Assembly: GCF_021369635.1 (NCBI RefSeq)
Contig: NZ_JAJNBZ010000029.1
Coordinates: 1 to 64,000 of the forward strand
Source of the DNA: Paenibacillus profundus
GTDB taxonomy: Bacteria > Bacillota > Bacilli > Paenibacillales > Paenibacillaceae
DNA length: 64,000 nt
Reading direction: 5' to 3'
The notes under the pieces were generated by a model that saw nothing but the letters and a program-made list of their open reading frames with translations, made no database searches and was not told where the DNA came from. Shown piece by piece: positions 38,335 to 46,710 of this stretch (within the stretch, counting starts at the first letter, position 1; every line of letters begins with the position of its first letter). Made by a program: the position numbers and the translations under genes.

Positions 38335-38400
38335 TTCACGTTCACCTCCTCTTGGACTTCAGGCCCCTGATCAAGTCAGGAGCAAGGAGCGAGAAAACTC
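38335..38400 (-). promoter_or_regulatory. Candidate S6:S18-responsive leader of rpsF
   Basis: On the minus strand the leader forms GCGAGttttCTCGC, CCTGActtgaTCAGG, and a GACTT/AAGTC pairing that encloses the latter and ends near AGGAGGTG. Many bacteria control rpsF by an S6:S18-binding leader hairpin. The position fits, but I cannot confirm the consensus. Confidence 0.35.
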
Positions 38401-38410
38401 GCACTAAAAT

Positions 38411-38439
38411 AATATACCAAAATGAACCGCATGACGCAA
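38411..38439 (-). promoter_or_regulatory. rpsF promoter
   Basis: On the minus strand TTGCGT (38434-38439) and TATATT (38411-38416) have a 17-bp spacer. A 15-bp palindrome CTAAATCAGATTTAG (38442-38456) sits directly upstream of the -35 box. Confidence 0.65.
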
Positions 38440-38644
38440 GTCTAAATCAGATTTAGTCATCCCCCTTGTCTCATCCATTAGACAAATTACAGTCCACATG
38501 ACGTTCTCCATGGGAAACCCAAGTTCACCATACAAAAGAAGTTTGATCTACTTGTACATTTCTCCACTCATGAAGCTCAATCCACCCGAGTACACTAAAG
38601 ACGATATCGATCCACATATCATTAATGTACAGGAGGTCTTCAAT

Positions 38645-38839
38645 ATGGGCGAAAAAACCGAATTCGAGCCAGGCGATAAAGCACCGAACGATGCTGTCTA
38701 TATGGAAGTGGGTGAAGTGAGCTTCCATACGGAAATTCAAGATCCAAAGCAGATCAGACTCAAAAAAGGCGAGCGATTTCCTGAGACCACAAACAAAGAC
38801 CGCAAATGGAAGAAAAAATCGCATGCGCTGACGCACTGA
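38645..38839 (+). CDS. YjzC-like small protein
   Basis: A 64-residue hydrophilic protein starts MGEKTEFEPGDKAPNDAVY behind AGGAGG and ends KKKSHALTH. The pattern (a GEKTxFxPGDxAPNxGxYxExGE start, a basic KKGExFPxT tail) matches the YjzC family of Bacillales, whose function is unknown. It is a plus-strand gene between leftward operons. Confidence 0.75.
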   Translation: MGEKTEFEPGDKAPNDAVYMEVGEVSFHTEIQDPKQIRLKKGERFPETTNKDRKWKKKSHALTH

Positions 38840-38889
38840 TTGTACATTTCCATTTTTACATTAATTTTTGTGCAAAACGATGTATATAA

Positions 38890-39164
38890 AAGATGAGTTC
38901 GGCCATAATAACAACTGACGGTGCGAAGCGAGGTGGGTTCCGTTGAATGATGGAGCGAAGAAACCAAGTGGAGACATCAACTCTTTACGACACAAGAGAA
39001 GCGAGGGGTTGTGCTAAAGACTATTCTGTCTGACACACGAGTTTCCTGTATGGCGTAAACCATATGCGATAGCCTAAGCCATCTGAAGAAGTGAAGTGTA
39101 GAAGTCAAATAAAGCACCGTCAACGAGGAAGGGACTTTGCGTACGCAAAGTCCCTTCATTCTTT
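38890..39164 (+). ncRNA. Candidate structured RNA with terminator
   Basis: No protein is plausible here, but many short stems can be drawn: GGCCAT with ATGG enclosing CAAC/GTTG and CGG/CCG pairs (about 38909-38957), CTCTT/AAGAG (about 38979-38996), TGTG..AGAC with GTCT..CACA (about 39008-39036), GTATGG/CCATAT (about 39050-39068). It ends in a perfect 15-bp terminator stem. No T-box, SAM, SRP, RNase P or ydaO consensus is seen. It could be a regulatory RNA or a leader without a gene. The 5' end is a guess. Confidence 0.4.
39128..39164 (+). terminator. Perfect palindromic terminator
   Basis: GAAGGGACTTTGCGT and its exact inverse meet without a loop (39128-39157), followed by ATTCTTT. It ends the candidate RNA, or transcripts from the yjzC-like gene. 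Confidence 0.75.
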
Positions 39165-39182
39165 ATGAACCGGTAAATATAC

Positions 39183-39211
39183 AAAAAACTCCGAAGCATA
39201 TCGCTCCGGAG
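39183..39211 (-). terminator. tRNA-Ser terminator
   Basis: CTCCG and AGC at 39189-39197 pair with GCT and CGGAG at 39203-39211 around one mismatch. The minus strand continues TTTTTTG. It is 18 bp after the tRNA 3' end. Confidence 0.8.
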
Positions 39212-39228
39212 ACTCATTTGCAATAAAA

Positions 39229-39319
39229 TGGCGGAAAGGGTGGGATTCGAACCCACGCACGCCTTGCGACGCCTAGCTGATTTCGAGTCAGCCCCCTTGG
39301 GCCTCTTGGGTACCTTTCC
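39229..39319 (-). tRNA. tRNA-Ser (anticodon CGA)
   Basis: The minus strand folds into a 91-nt class II tRNA: acceptor GGAAAGG/CCTTTCC with discriminator G and encoded CCA, anticodon stem GCTGA/TCAGC around CTCGAAA (anticodon CGA, reading UCG), a long variable arm (about GGCGTCGCAAGGCGT) and T-arm GTGGG/CCCAC around TTCGAAT. The long variable arm identifies serine. Confidence 0.96.
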
Positions 39320-39379
39320 ATAGCAAAATTATTTTACCATAGGCTCCACTGAATTGCAATATCCCTTTCTGTTTTTCCC

Positions 39380-39583
39380 TTACTCTTCCGCTTGGGCCGA
39401 TTTCAGCACTTTTTTCATGTTTTTTTCGAACTTGGCACGCGGAACGAGCACACTGTGCTTGCAGCCGACGCACTTAATCCGAATGTCCATCCCCATGCGG
39501 ATAATTTCCATCTCATTTGTGCCGCACGGATGAGGCTTTTTCATCTGCACAATGTCACCCAAGGCAAAGGTTTTACGCTCCAT
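39380..39583 (-). CDS. yyzM: DUF951 protein (YyzM-like)
   Basis: A 67-residue protein starts MERKTFALGDIVQMKKPHPCG and carries a later CVGC, matching DUF951 proteins found in this region of Bacillales chromosomes (YyzM in Bacillus subtilis). The KKPHPCG and CVGC cysteines probably bind zinc. The start at 39583 lies 3 bp after the mscS stop and has GGGGGAGAG, so it is co-transcribed with mscS. Confidence 0.85.
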   Translation of the reverse strand: MERKTFALGDIVQMKKPHPCGTNEMEIIRMGMDIRIKCVGCKHSVLVPRAKFEKNMKKVLKSAQAEE

Positions 39584-39585
39584 GG

Positions 39586-40524
39586 TCAACTCTCCCCCTG
39601 TTCCACTCGCTGATACGTTACGAGGCGCGGATACGGTATTTCAATACCATGATCTTCAAGCGCCTTCTTCATTTCTGCATTCATTTGCCGGGATACGCCC
39701 GCCTGCGTGTACGGTCTGCATTCTGCGATAACACGAATTGTCACTTCAGATGCCGCTAACATTTGCACCCCTAATACTTGCGGTAAGGTGACGACATTCT
39801 CATTGCGTTCTGGCAGCGTTTCTAATGCCTTCGACATGACATCAATCGCTTCTTCCACATTCTCCTCATAAGCAATGGAAATATCGACAACAGCAATGGA
39901 ATTGTTAAGCGAAAAATTCGTTACTTCTGTAATGATTCCATTCGGAATAATATGAACCTCTCCCGTCCAGCTATGAATGCGAGTGGAGCGCAATCCAATC
40001 ATCTCGACCGTTCCTTGGAACTGGCCTACTTTGATTACATCCCCTACCGCAAACTGGTCCTCAAAAATAATGAAAAAACCAGTCATCACATCCTTCACCA
40101 GACTCTGTGCCCCGAAACCGACGGCAAGGCCTACGACCCCCGCCCCAGCCAGCAGCGGCGCTAAGTTCACATTGAATTCGGATAGAATCAATAAGATCAT
40201 AATGAAATTCATAACTAACGAAGTTACATTTTTCAATAACTTCCCTACCGTAAGGAGACGCCTCGGGTTCATTCCCATTCTATTCTTCTCACGCTTGATT
40301 ACCGTATGGTTAATCATCCGGTACACCACTCGAATTACGATGCGCGTAATGAGCACAATAAGTGCGATTTTGATCGCTTTGACCAAAATCATTTCCCAAG
40401 TTCCGCTATCGGTCAGCCAATCAATAATCCCATGCTGCCATTTTTCGAACAAGGATAACGTATTTTCGATATTATCTTCCACTGTTGGTGGGGTAGCCGG
40501 TTCTGCCCATAACATTGACTTCAC
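39586..40524 (-). CDS. MscS-family small-conductance mechanosensitive channel
   Basis: Membrane helices lie at about 47-68, 90-112 and a pore helix at about 120-145 with the Gly/Ala-packed LLAGAGVVGLAVGFGAQSLVKD. The cytoplasmic beta domain (FAVGDVIKVGQFQGTVEMIGLRSTRI) and C-terminal domain follow. The channel releases solutes on hypo-osmotic shock. It is the YkuT/YggB type, 312 residues, in an operon with the DUF3343 and DUF951 genes. Confidence 0.93.
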   Translation of the reverse strand: MKSMLWAEPATPPTVEDNIENTLSLFEKWQHGIIDWLTDSGTWEMILVKAIKIALIVLITRIVIRVVYRMINHTVIKREKNRMGMNPRRLLTVGKLLKNVTSLVMNFIMILLILSEFNVNLAPLLAGAGVVGLAVGFGAQSLVKDVMTGFFIIFEDQFAVGDVIKVGQFQGTVEMIGLRSTRIHSWTGEVHIIPNGIITEVTNFSLNNSIAVVDISIAYEENVEEAIDVMSKALETLPERNENVVTLPQVLGVQMLAASEVTIRVIAECRPYTQAGVSRQMNAEMKKALEDHGIEIPYPRLVTYQRVEQGES

Positions 40525-40534
40525 TCCCTAATAA

Positions 40535-40804
40535 CTACGTAATGCTTATGATTATATATTCCGCTCCTTGCTTACAAAAGATTCCTTTTATTTCAATATG
40601 CTCTGTTGCAACTAACGACTTCACCTGTTCCAGATTATCGGAATGAAATTGGATCGATAGTGCACAGCCAGCCGTAATTTCTTTCGGTGTCGGACAGGTA
40701 TCAATGTCCAAGCCGACATATTCCATCAGCATTTCGGCCCGCAATGCTTGCTGCGTGGAATCAAATGCCATTACTAATTCTTCATTCGCATGACCGCTTT
40801 CCAT
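40535..40804 (-). CDS. DUF3343 protein (putative Se/S carrier-like)
   Basis: An 89-residue protein with the DUF3343 pattern: an N-terminal VMAFDSTQQALRAE (the element usually written as F.S...A...E), a central TPKEITAGCALSI with its single conserved Cys, and a late IKGIF. Members have been proposed as sulfur or selenium carriers and often lie near cysteine desulfurases, one of which is about 1.3 kb away here. ATG at 40804 follows AAGGGG; an ATG 18 bp earlier is possible. Confidence 0.8.
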   Translation of the reverse strand: MESGHANEELVMAFDSTQQALRAEMLMEYVGLDIDTCPTPKEITAGCALSIQFHSDNLEQVKSLVATEHIEIKGIFCKQGAEYIIISIT

Positions 40805-40911
40805 ATCTTCCCCTTCTTCCATCGAGGATACATTTTCCTAGCACAGAAGTATAAAAGTTCTCTTTCATCCATATACTAGTTACTACCATTAGTAGAAACG
40901 GAGGCTGCACG

Positions 40912-41499
40912 ATGTCTTATCCCTTATTCAACGACCCAGCTCCTATCGAATGTCATCCTTGCAAAGTCGCTCATGATTCACCTGATGCTCTGCCTTTATT
41001 GATTCGTTCCTGTCAGGAGCATTTGACATTACGGGCCCCATATCGCTCGGTAACCGTCGTATGTATCGGAACGGACCGCTCCACCGGAGACTGCTTAGGT
41101 CCGTTAGTAGGCACGCACCTTGTTAAGCAGTCTTCTCCCTATTATCAGGTGCTCGGCACGCTTAATCAACCGGTTCATGCTATGAATTTGCAGGAAACGA
41201 TAGAATCATTGCAAGCGGCAGACCCCCATTCGTTTATCGTTGCCGTAGATGCCTGTCTTGGCCAGAGCAGCAGCGTCGGGGCCGTCCAGATTCAACAAGG
41301 TCCAGTGCGCCCTGGTGCAGGGGTAAACAAACAATTGCCCCCGGTCGGCGATATGCATATTACTGGAATCGTCAACGTCGGAGGCTTTATGGAATATTTT
41401 GTATTGCAAAACACACGGCTCCACCTTGTGATGAGCATGGCAGAAATAATTGCAGAGACCGTTCATCAATCCGTTACAAGTACGGGTAGATTAAATTGA
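40912..41499 (+). CDS. yyaC: Spore protein YyaC (DUF1256, germination-protease-like)
   Basis: A 195-residue protein with the YyaC signature VVCIGTDRSTGDCLGPLVGTHL and FIVAVDACLG, a fold related to the spore germination protease and hydrogenase maturation peptidases. It is made in the mother cell or forespore of Bacillus. It reads against the flow of its neighbours, as yyaC does in B. subtilis, and starts behind GGAGG. Confidence 0.92.
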   Translation: MSYPLFNDPAPIECHPCKVAHDSPDALPLLIRSCQEHLTLRAPYRSVTVVCIGTDRSTGDCLGPLVGTHLVKQSSPYYQVLGTLNQPVHAMNLQETIESLQAADPHSFIVAVDACLGQSSSVGAVQIQQGPVRPGAGVNKQLPPVGDMHITGIVNVGGFMEYFVLQNTRLHLVMSMAEIIAETVHQSVTSTGRLN

Positions 41500-41526
41500 A
41501 ATACTGTCGCCTCATCCTTGTCCAAG

Positions 41527-42033
41527 CTAGTTGGCGACTGCACGTCGCTGGGCTTCAGCTACTTCAATCGCTTGCTTTTCCTCCGGAGATAAAGAATATG
41601 GGGAATGCCCCTTCTCAAGCGGCTTCGCATATACATAGGAGTGTTCGCGTCCATGTATCCCTGTTATTACGATGCCATCCTGCTCATCGTCAATCCATGC
41701 AATCGAGAAGCTCAAATCGCTCCCATGCTCCGCAAAGGCGTTATAACGCTGAATGCCAACATGGGATTTCATCTTTTTCAATGACTTGCGAACTTGCTTC
41801 AAGTCCATATCGTGCAATTCGTTGGCATGCTGAAGTTTGGCAACATCCTCATGCATGCTGGACAAGACCATGTCCAAATGTTCAACCCCACTATCGCCCA
41901 TAATAGCTGAGTATTGACGACGAAGCTTGCGCAGCTTCGCCCCTTGGACAAGAACAATAATAACTAGCATCAATGACAAACCTGCTGTACATAAAACGAT
42001 CCACGGCAACCACTCGTTGACTTCATTCATCAT
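41527..42033 (-). CDS. DUF4446 membrane protein
   Basis: A transmembrane helix (about 9-30) and a coiled coil (about 55-90) precede a small domain with FSIAWIDDEQDGIVITGIHGREHSYVYAKPL, the DUF4446 pattern. It is encoded near the partition genes in many spore formers and its role is unknown. It lies 34 bp downstream of the cysteine desulfurase. Confidence 0.85.
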   Translation of the reverse strand: MMNEVNEWLPWIVLCTAGLSLMLVIIVLVQGAKLRKLRRQYSAIMGDSGVEHLDMVLSSMHEDVAKLQHANELHDMDLKQVRKSLKKMKSHVGIQRYNAFAEHGSDLSFSIAWIDDEQDGIVITGIHGREHSYVYAKPLEKGHSPYSLSPEEKQAIEVAEAQRRAVAN

Positions 42034-42067
42034 AGGTCTCAGTTCTCTCCTGCCTCTAACTTATCCC

Positions 42068-43219
42068 TTACAAAATCCACTGTACGGCTTCCAACAAACG
42101 ATCCACATCATCCTCAGACGTATTCCAACCTGCACTAATGCGAACCGCTCCTTGCCCGAGCGTGCCAGCTACCCCATGCGCCAACGGTGTACAGTGATAA
42201 CCCGCTCTTACGGCAATCCCGAATTCTCGATCTAGACGATGGGCGATCGCAGCACTATCTGCCTGTTCTGACACAAAGGACACAATTCCGGTACGCGGGC
42301 GCCCCAGTTCCGGTCCCAACACTCGTATTCCATCCAAGGACAGCAGCGTTTCCATAATACGCTGTGATAAGTTCCATTCCTTAGTATAAATTTTTTCAAC
42401 GGACTCATTCAGAACATACTTTACTCCAGCTTCCAATCCAGCAATTCCCGCCGTGTTCGGTGTTCCTGCTTCATATCGATCAGGCCGGGTTAATGGCTGA
42501 GTCACCTCTTCCGAGTGACTTCCCGTTCCCCCTTGAATCAAGGGCTCAATATCTATATCTGGATGAAGATACAAGCCACCGGTCCCCTGAGGGCCGAGCA
42601 GCCCCTTATGTCCTGGGAACGCCAGCATATCTATTCCCATTTGTTCCACCTGGATCGGCAGCAGTCCAGCAGATTGCGCCGCATCGACCAACAATTTCGC
42701 CCCATGACGGTGGCAAATAACGGAAATTTCTTCTACAGGAATGATGGACCCAAACAGGTTTGAGCTATGGTTGCAGATGACTAGCCTCGTGCGGGCAGTC
42801 ATCGCCTGTTCCAATTGCTTTACATGTAAGTGCCCCTGTGTATCTGTATCCACATAAGTAACCAGAACCCCGTGCTTTCGCCTCAACACTTCGAGAGGCC
42901 TTCTGACCGAGTTGTGTTCAACCGCTGTTGCCACAACATGATCCCCTGGCCGAACGTAGCCATGTATCGCCATATTGAGTGCCATCGTCGTATTGTACGT
43001 GAAGGCAATATCGATGGGATTAGATACATGGAACAGCTCTGCCAGCGCCATTCTTGCCCGCAGCAGACGCTTGCCTGCGCGATTAGCCATTACATGTCCA
43101 CCGCGCCCCGGATTTGCTCCTTCTTCTAGCATGGAGGCTTGCACCGCTTCCGCAACGGCTTGGGGTTTAGGCCATGAAGTTGCCGCATGATCGAAATAAA
43201 TTATAGGGGAATGCGGCAT
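42068..43219 (-). CDS. Class V aminotransferase, cysteine desulfurase-like
   Basis: A PLP enzyme of 383 residues: IYFDHAATSWPKP at the start, the ATAVEHNS block, LLVDAAQSAG, and the PLP-lysine in AFPGHKGLLGPQGTGG. The late RAGYHCTPLAH holds the reactive Cys of group II desulfurases. It releases sulfur (or selenium) from cysteine or selenocysteine. The start at 43219 follows AGGAGGAATTC. The nearby DUF3343 protein may accept the sulfur or selenium, which is an inference from context. Confidence 0.9.
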   Translation of the reverse strand: MPHSPIIYFDHAATSWPKPQAVAEAVQASMLEEGANPGRGGHVMANRAGKRLLRARMALAELFHVSNPIDIAFTYNTTMALNMAIHGYVRPGDHVVATAVEHNSVRRPLEVLRRKHGVLVTYVDTDTQGHLHVKQLEQAMTARTRLVICNHSSNLFGSIIPVEEISVICHRHGAKLLVDAAQSAGLLPIQVEQMGIDMLAFPGHKGLLGPQGTGGLYLHPDIDIEPLIQGGTGSHSEEVTQPLTRPDRYEAGTPNTAGIAGLEAGVKYVLNESVEKIYTKEWNLSQRIMETLLSLDGIRVLGPELGRPRTGIVSFVSEQADSAAIAHRLDREFGIAVRAGYHCTPLAHGVAGTLGQGAVRISAGWNTSEDDVDRLLEAVQWIL

Positions 43220-43235
43220 ATGAATTCCTCCTTCT

Positions 43236-43490
43236 AGAGGTTGTTCAAAAAGTTCCCTTTTGATCACGAAGCATCCCAAGATATGATTCGGCATCGAATC
43301 TTGCATTCACTCTCGAAGTTCTTATGCTTCCGCAGTATGTTTCCTTTGAAAACAGTTAAGGTGTTCATGTAGTCTTGCCTACACTACGCTCCCCCTTTCA
43401 AGTTTTGCGGAGCAAAACTCGCTTCGGAAGCATACGCTTCAAGTTCTTGCAACCTTCTCGGTGCTGAAAAGGGTCCTTTTTGAACTCTCA
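43236..43490. repeat. Dispersed palindromic repeat, full-length copy (255 bp)
   Basis: It starts AGAGGTTGTTCAAAAAG and ends CTTTTTGAACTCTCA. The inner ends TTCAAAAAGTTCCCTTTT and AAAAGGGTCCTTTTTGAA are inverted repeats with two mismatches. The body shares GCATCGAATCTTGCATTCACTC with the copy at 45529. It lies directly upstream of the desulfurase ribosome binding site. Confidence 0.8.
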
Positions 43491-43583
43491 TTTCTAGCTT
43501 ACAGATGCATTTTAATATCTATAACTTTATCGCAAATGGTTACGTGTATATAGTACAATTTTGTAACCTTTTAGCTGTTACAC

Positions 43584-43607
43584 AAAAAAAACTAGCATTC
43601 CTAGTTT
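43584..43607 (-). terminator. spo0J-soj operon terminator
   Basis: AAACTAG (43589-43595) pairs with CTAGTTT (43601-43607), and the minus strand continues as a run of eight T. Confidence 0.65.
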
Positions 43608-43672
43608 AATCCTTCCTGCATCGGATGACAACTAACAATACTAGTGTATTTTCAATCATTTTTATTCTTTTT

Positions 43673-43715
43673 AGAGGTTGCTCAAAAAGGCCCCAGAGGC
43701 TTTTTGAACTCTCAC
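43673..43715. repeat. Dispersed palindromic repeat, minimal hairpin copy
   Basis: AGAGGTTGCTCAAAAAGGCCCC, then AGAGGCTTTTTGAACTCTCAC: both family ends with almost no body, forming a hairpin 4 bp after the spo0J stop codon, where it may act as a terminator. Confidence 0.75.
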
Positions 43716-43718
43716 CTT

Positions 43719-44573
43719 TTAGTTGGAAGATAACGTCTGCAGCATCTCTAATAAACGTTCTAAATCTTGTTTGCTAAAATAAGCAATTTCGATTTTTCCT
43801 TTATCTTTGTTTTGCTTTATTTTAACGGTTGTGCGAAACCGTTCTCTTAAGTTTTCTTCTAACTCATCCAAGTATGGATCCTTACGCGCTGTTTTCGCCT
43901 TATCAGCCGTTTTTCCCTTTTTATGAAGCTGCTGAATCGCTTCTTCCAGCTGTCGCACACTCCACTCTTGGCTTATGGCGGACTTAGCCAATTGCTTCAC
44001 CTTCACTGGATCCTTCACTCCAACGATAGCGCGGGCATGTCCCATCGATAGTGTTCCACGTGAAACATATTCCTTTACTTCTTCTGGAAGTTGCAGCAGG
44101 CGCAGGAAATTGGCAATATGAGAGCGCGACTTCCCTACTTTTACAGACAACTCTTCTTGTGTTAATGCAAATTGGTCCATCAATGCTTGATACGCAAGCG
44201 CAAGTTCAATTGCATTCAAGTTTTCACGTTGCAAGTTCTCGATCAGGGCAATCTCCATCACTTGCTGATCCGAGAAATTACGAACGACTGCTGGAATCGT
44301 TGCTTGTCCTAGCAGTTGAGAAGCACGGAAACGACGCTCACCTGCAATGATTTCATATCCTTTTAATACACTGCGTACAATGATTGGCTGAATGACACCA
44401 TGCTGCTTTATCGATTCGGCCAACTCTTGGATCGATTGCTCATCGAAATTTTTTCGCGGTTGATAAGGATTGGGACGCAGTTGCTGCAGTGATACTTCGA
44501 CCACCTTATCATCATCGTTCACGGACAGCGACGGAATAAGTGCGTCCAATCCACGTCCTAAGCGCTTACTCAT
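43719..44573 (-). CDS. parB: Chromosome partition protein ParB (Spo0J)
   Basis: A 284-residue ParB CTPase: the N-terminal box with LRPNPYQPRKNF and the catalytic GERRFRA motif, a central helix-turn-helix (LSVKVGKSRSHIANFLRLLQL) that reads parS, and a C-terminal dimer domain (FRTTVKIKQNKDKGKIEIAYFS). It loads at parS, spreads, recruits SMC and stimulates Soj. It overlaps soj by 8 bp and carries a parS site inside its own coding sequence. Confidence 0.97.
   Translation of the reverse strand: MSKRLGRGLDALIPSLSVNDDDKVVEVSLQQLRPNPYQPRKNFDEQSIQELAESIKQHGVIQPIIVRSVLKGYEIIAGERRFRASQLLGQATIPAVVRNFSDQQVMEIALIENLQRENLNAIELALAYQALMDQFALTQEELSVKVGKSRSHIANFLRLLQLPEEVKEYVSRGTLSMGHARAIVGVKDPVKVKQLAKSAISQEWSVRQLEEAIQQLHKKGKTADKAKTARKDPYLDELEENLRERFRTTVKIKQNKDKGKIEIAYFSKQDLERLLEMLQTLSSN
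44052..44067. other. parS site inside parB
   Basis: TGTTCCACGTGAAACA differs from the palindromic consensus TGTTTCACGTGAAACA at one position. A parS in this place is known in Bacillus. Confidence 0.92.
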
Positions 44574-45327
44574 ACGAAATCACTTCCTTCGCAAGTTCCA
44601 AATATACTTCCGCCCCTTTAGATTTAGGGTCATAGGTCATTATGGATTGACCATGCGACGGTGCTTCGCTTAAACGAATGTTTCGTGGAATGATCGTCTG
44701 ATACACTTTTTGCTGGAAGTATTTTTTCACTTCTTCAATGACTTGAATTCCTAGATTCGTACGGGCATCGAGCATAGTCAACAGTACACCTTCAATTTGC
44801 AATGAGGTGTTCAAATGTTTCTGTACCAAGCGCACGGTATTCAACAATTGGCTTAAACCCTCCAATGCGTAATATTCGCATTGAATCGGAATAATGACCG
44901 AGTGTGAAGCCGTCAACGAGTTAATCGTTAAAATCCCTAATGAAGGTGGACAATCTATCAAAATGTAATCATAAAGATGAGCGACGAGCTGCAATGATTT
45001 CTTAAGACGAACTTCACGAGAAATCGTCGGCACTAACTCGATCTCTGCACCAGCCAATTGGATCGTTGCTGGAATAATATGCAGACCTTCCACCATAGTC
45101 GGAATGGTTGCATCTTTCGGATGCACATCGTTAATAATGACGTCATAGATGCAATTCGCCACATCTGCTTTGTTGATACCAACCCCGCTGGTCGTATTCC
45201 CTTGCGGGTCAATATCTACAAGTAATACCCGCTTCCCCAACAGTGCCAAACCTGCACCCAAATTTACCGTCGTCGTTGTTTTGCCGACGCCGCCCTTCTG
45301 GTTGGTAATGGCAATGACTTTAGCCAT
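44566..45327 (-). CDS. parA: Chromosome partition ATPase ParA (Soj)
   Basis: A Walker-type ATPase of 253 residues with the deviant P-loop QKGGVGKTTTTVNL, the switch DIDPQGNTTSG and the DCPPSLG motif. It binds DNA non-specifically as an ATP dimer, moves origins with Spo0J and regulates DnaA. It is first gene of the soj-spo0J operon. Confidence 0.97.
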   Translation of the reverse strand: MAKVIAITNQKGGVGKTTTTVNLGAGLALLGKRVLLVDIDPQGNTTSGVGINKADVANCIYDVIINDVHPKDATIPTMVEGLHIIPATIQLAGAEIELVPTISREVRLKKSLQLVAHLYDYILIDCPPSLGILTINSLTASHSVIIPIQCEYYALEGLSQLLNTVRLVQKHLNTSLQIEGVLLTMLDARTNLGIQVIEEVKKYFQQKVYQTIIPRNIRLSEAPSHGQSIMTYDPKSKGAEVYLELAKEVISYE

Positions 45328-45528
45328 TCCTCTTCACCTCAATGTTGTTTCTTCGCGATTCTAGTTGCATTACTATATTGTTTCGTAAAACAGAAAAAGA
45401 GCGGCCCTCTTGCCTGCTGCCGCACTTTAATTAGCACTACGCATGACAACCAAATCGTGGCTTTGTTCTTACTCGAGCAACACCTTATTAAAGAAAATCA
45501 ACGATACGTGTACCAGGTGAATCTAGTT

Positions 45529-45673
45529 GAGGTTGTTCAAAAAAACTTTTGATCTTCCAAAGTTGTCATTCGACATCGAATCTTGCATTCACTCTTGAAG
45601 AGCTTTGCTTCCGATCTAGTTTTCTTGCGAAAACTTGTGCTTCTCGGTGCCGAAAAGTGATCTTTTTGAACAC
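45529..45673. repeat. Dispersed palindromic repeat, 145-bp copy
   Basis: It starts GAGGTTGTTCAAAAAAAC and ends CTTTTTGAACACG. The body contains GACATCGAATCTTGCATTCACTC, nearly identical to the 255-bp copy, and CTTCTCGGTGCCGAAAAG near the end. It lies between soj and noc. Confidence 0.8.
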
Positions 45674-45696
45674 GATCCTATGTTGTATGTTATCGT

Positions 45697-46512
45697 TTAT
45701 CGTTTTGGTATTTTAATGACAATCTCATAATGATCCTCATGATCATGTTCATCTGTCTTTATCTGTAGCCCCGATCCTGACACCATCTCAATCGATTGAC
45801 GAATCGTATTGAGCGCTAAACGAACATCCTTCGTAAAGGAAACCCGCTTTGATTTTTTGGACTTATGGACTTCTTTATAAAAAGCAACCCTTGCTTCCGT
45901 CTGCTTCACATTCAGTTCTTTTGCAATAATCTCTTCCAGAAGCTTCAATTGAATCTCTTCCGAATCAAGCCCAAGCAACGCCCTTGCGTGGCGTTCCGTA
46001 ATTTTACGTCCCATTAAAGCTTGTTTGACTCCATCCGGCAAATGCAAGAGACGAATCTTATTGGCGATGGTGGATTGGCTTTTGCCCAACCGCTGCGCCA
46101 AGCTCTCCTGCGTTAACTCATGTAAATCAATTAATTTCTGATACGCAATCGCTTCTTCTATTGCTGTAAGTCCTTCACGCTGCAAATTCTCGATTAAGGC
46201 AATGGATGCCGCCTGGGAGTCATTAATTTCTCGGACGATACCCGGAATTGTATCCAAACCTAATTTTTTCACAGCACGCCAACGACGCTCACCGGCGATA
46301 ATTTCGAATTTCCCATTACGCTGCCGGACGACGATGGGTTGAATTACACCATGTGTTTTAATGGTCTGACATAATTCATCAATTTTATCATCATCAAAAA
46401 TTGTGCGTGGTTGATAAGGACTGGTGACAATCTCGTCCACCGGAAGTTGTTTCACCTCATCCAGCGATTGACGCTCCGCAAAACCGAATAACCGAGACAG
46501 TTGTTCTTTCAT
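45697..46512 (-). CDS. noc: Nucleoid occlusion protein Noc
   Basis: A ParB paralogue of 271 residues: an amphipathic N-terminal helix (KEQLSRLFGF) that binds membrane, the ParB box with PYQPRTIF and GERRWRA, a helix-turn-helix (LAQRLGKSQSTIANKIRLLHL) and a C-terminal dimer domain. The amphipathic start and position between rsmG and soj distinguish it from Spo0J. It blocks division over the nucleoid. The ATG at 46512 is chosen because it gives this conserved N-terminus; its ribosome binding site (AGGTGG) is distant. Confidence 0.93.
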   Translation of the reverse strand: MKEQLSRLFGFAERQSLDEVKQLPVDEIVTSPYQPRTIFDDDKIDELCQTIKTHGVIQPIVVRQRNGKFEIIAGERRWRAVKKLGLDTIPGIVREINDSQAASIALIENLQREGLTAIEEAIAYQKLIDLHELTQESLAQRLGKSQSTIANKIRLLHLPDGVKQALMGRKITERHARALLGLDSEEIQLKLLEEIIAKELNVKQTEARVAFYKEVHKSKKSKRVSFTKDVRLALNTIRQSIEMVSGSGLQIKTDEHDHEDHYEIVIKIPKR

Positions 46513-46710
46513 TTCCGTATAATACCACCTAACTTCAAAATAATGCCAGGCACATGAAGAAGCGGTAGTGCTCTGCTCCACTCTCATTGCGTTAGTCCTT
46601 CACTATACGTAAGCGCAATTAGGGACATGAAATGGTTCTTTCCTAAGCGCTTCCTATAGTAAACCAGGACAAAGATGCTGTCATGTAACAACGACGTAAT
46701 CACCCATTAT

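Noticed and set aside
38890-39164. T-box, SAM or ydaO riboswitch in the structured region
   Set aside because: The defining conserved sequences are absent and no gene follows on that strand.
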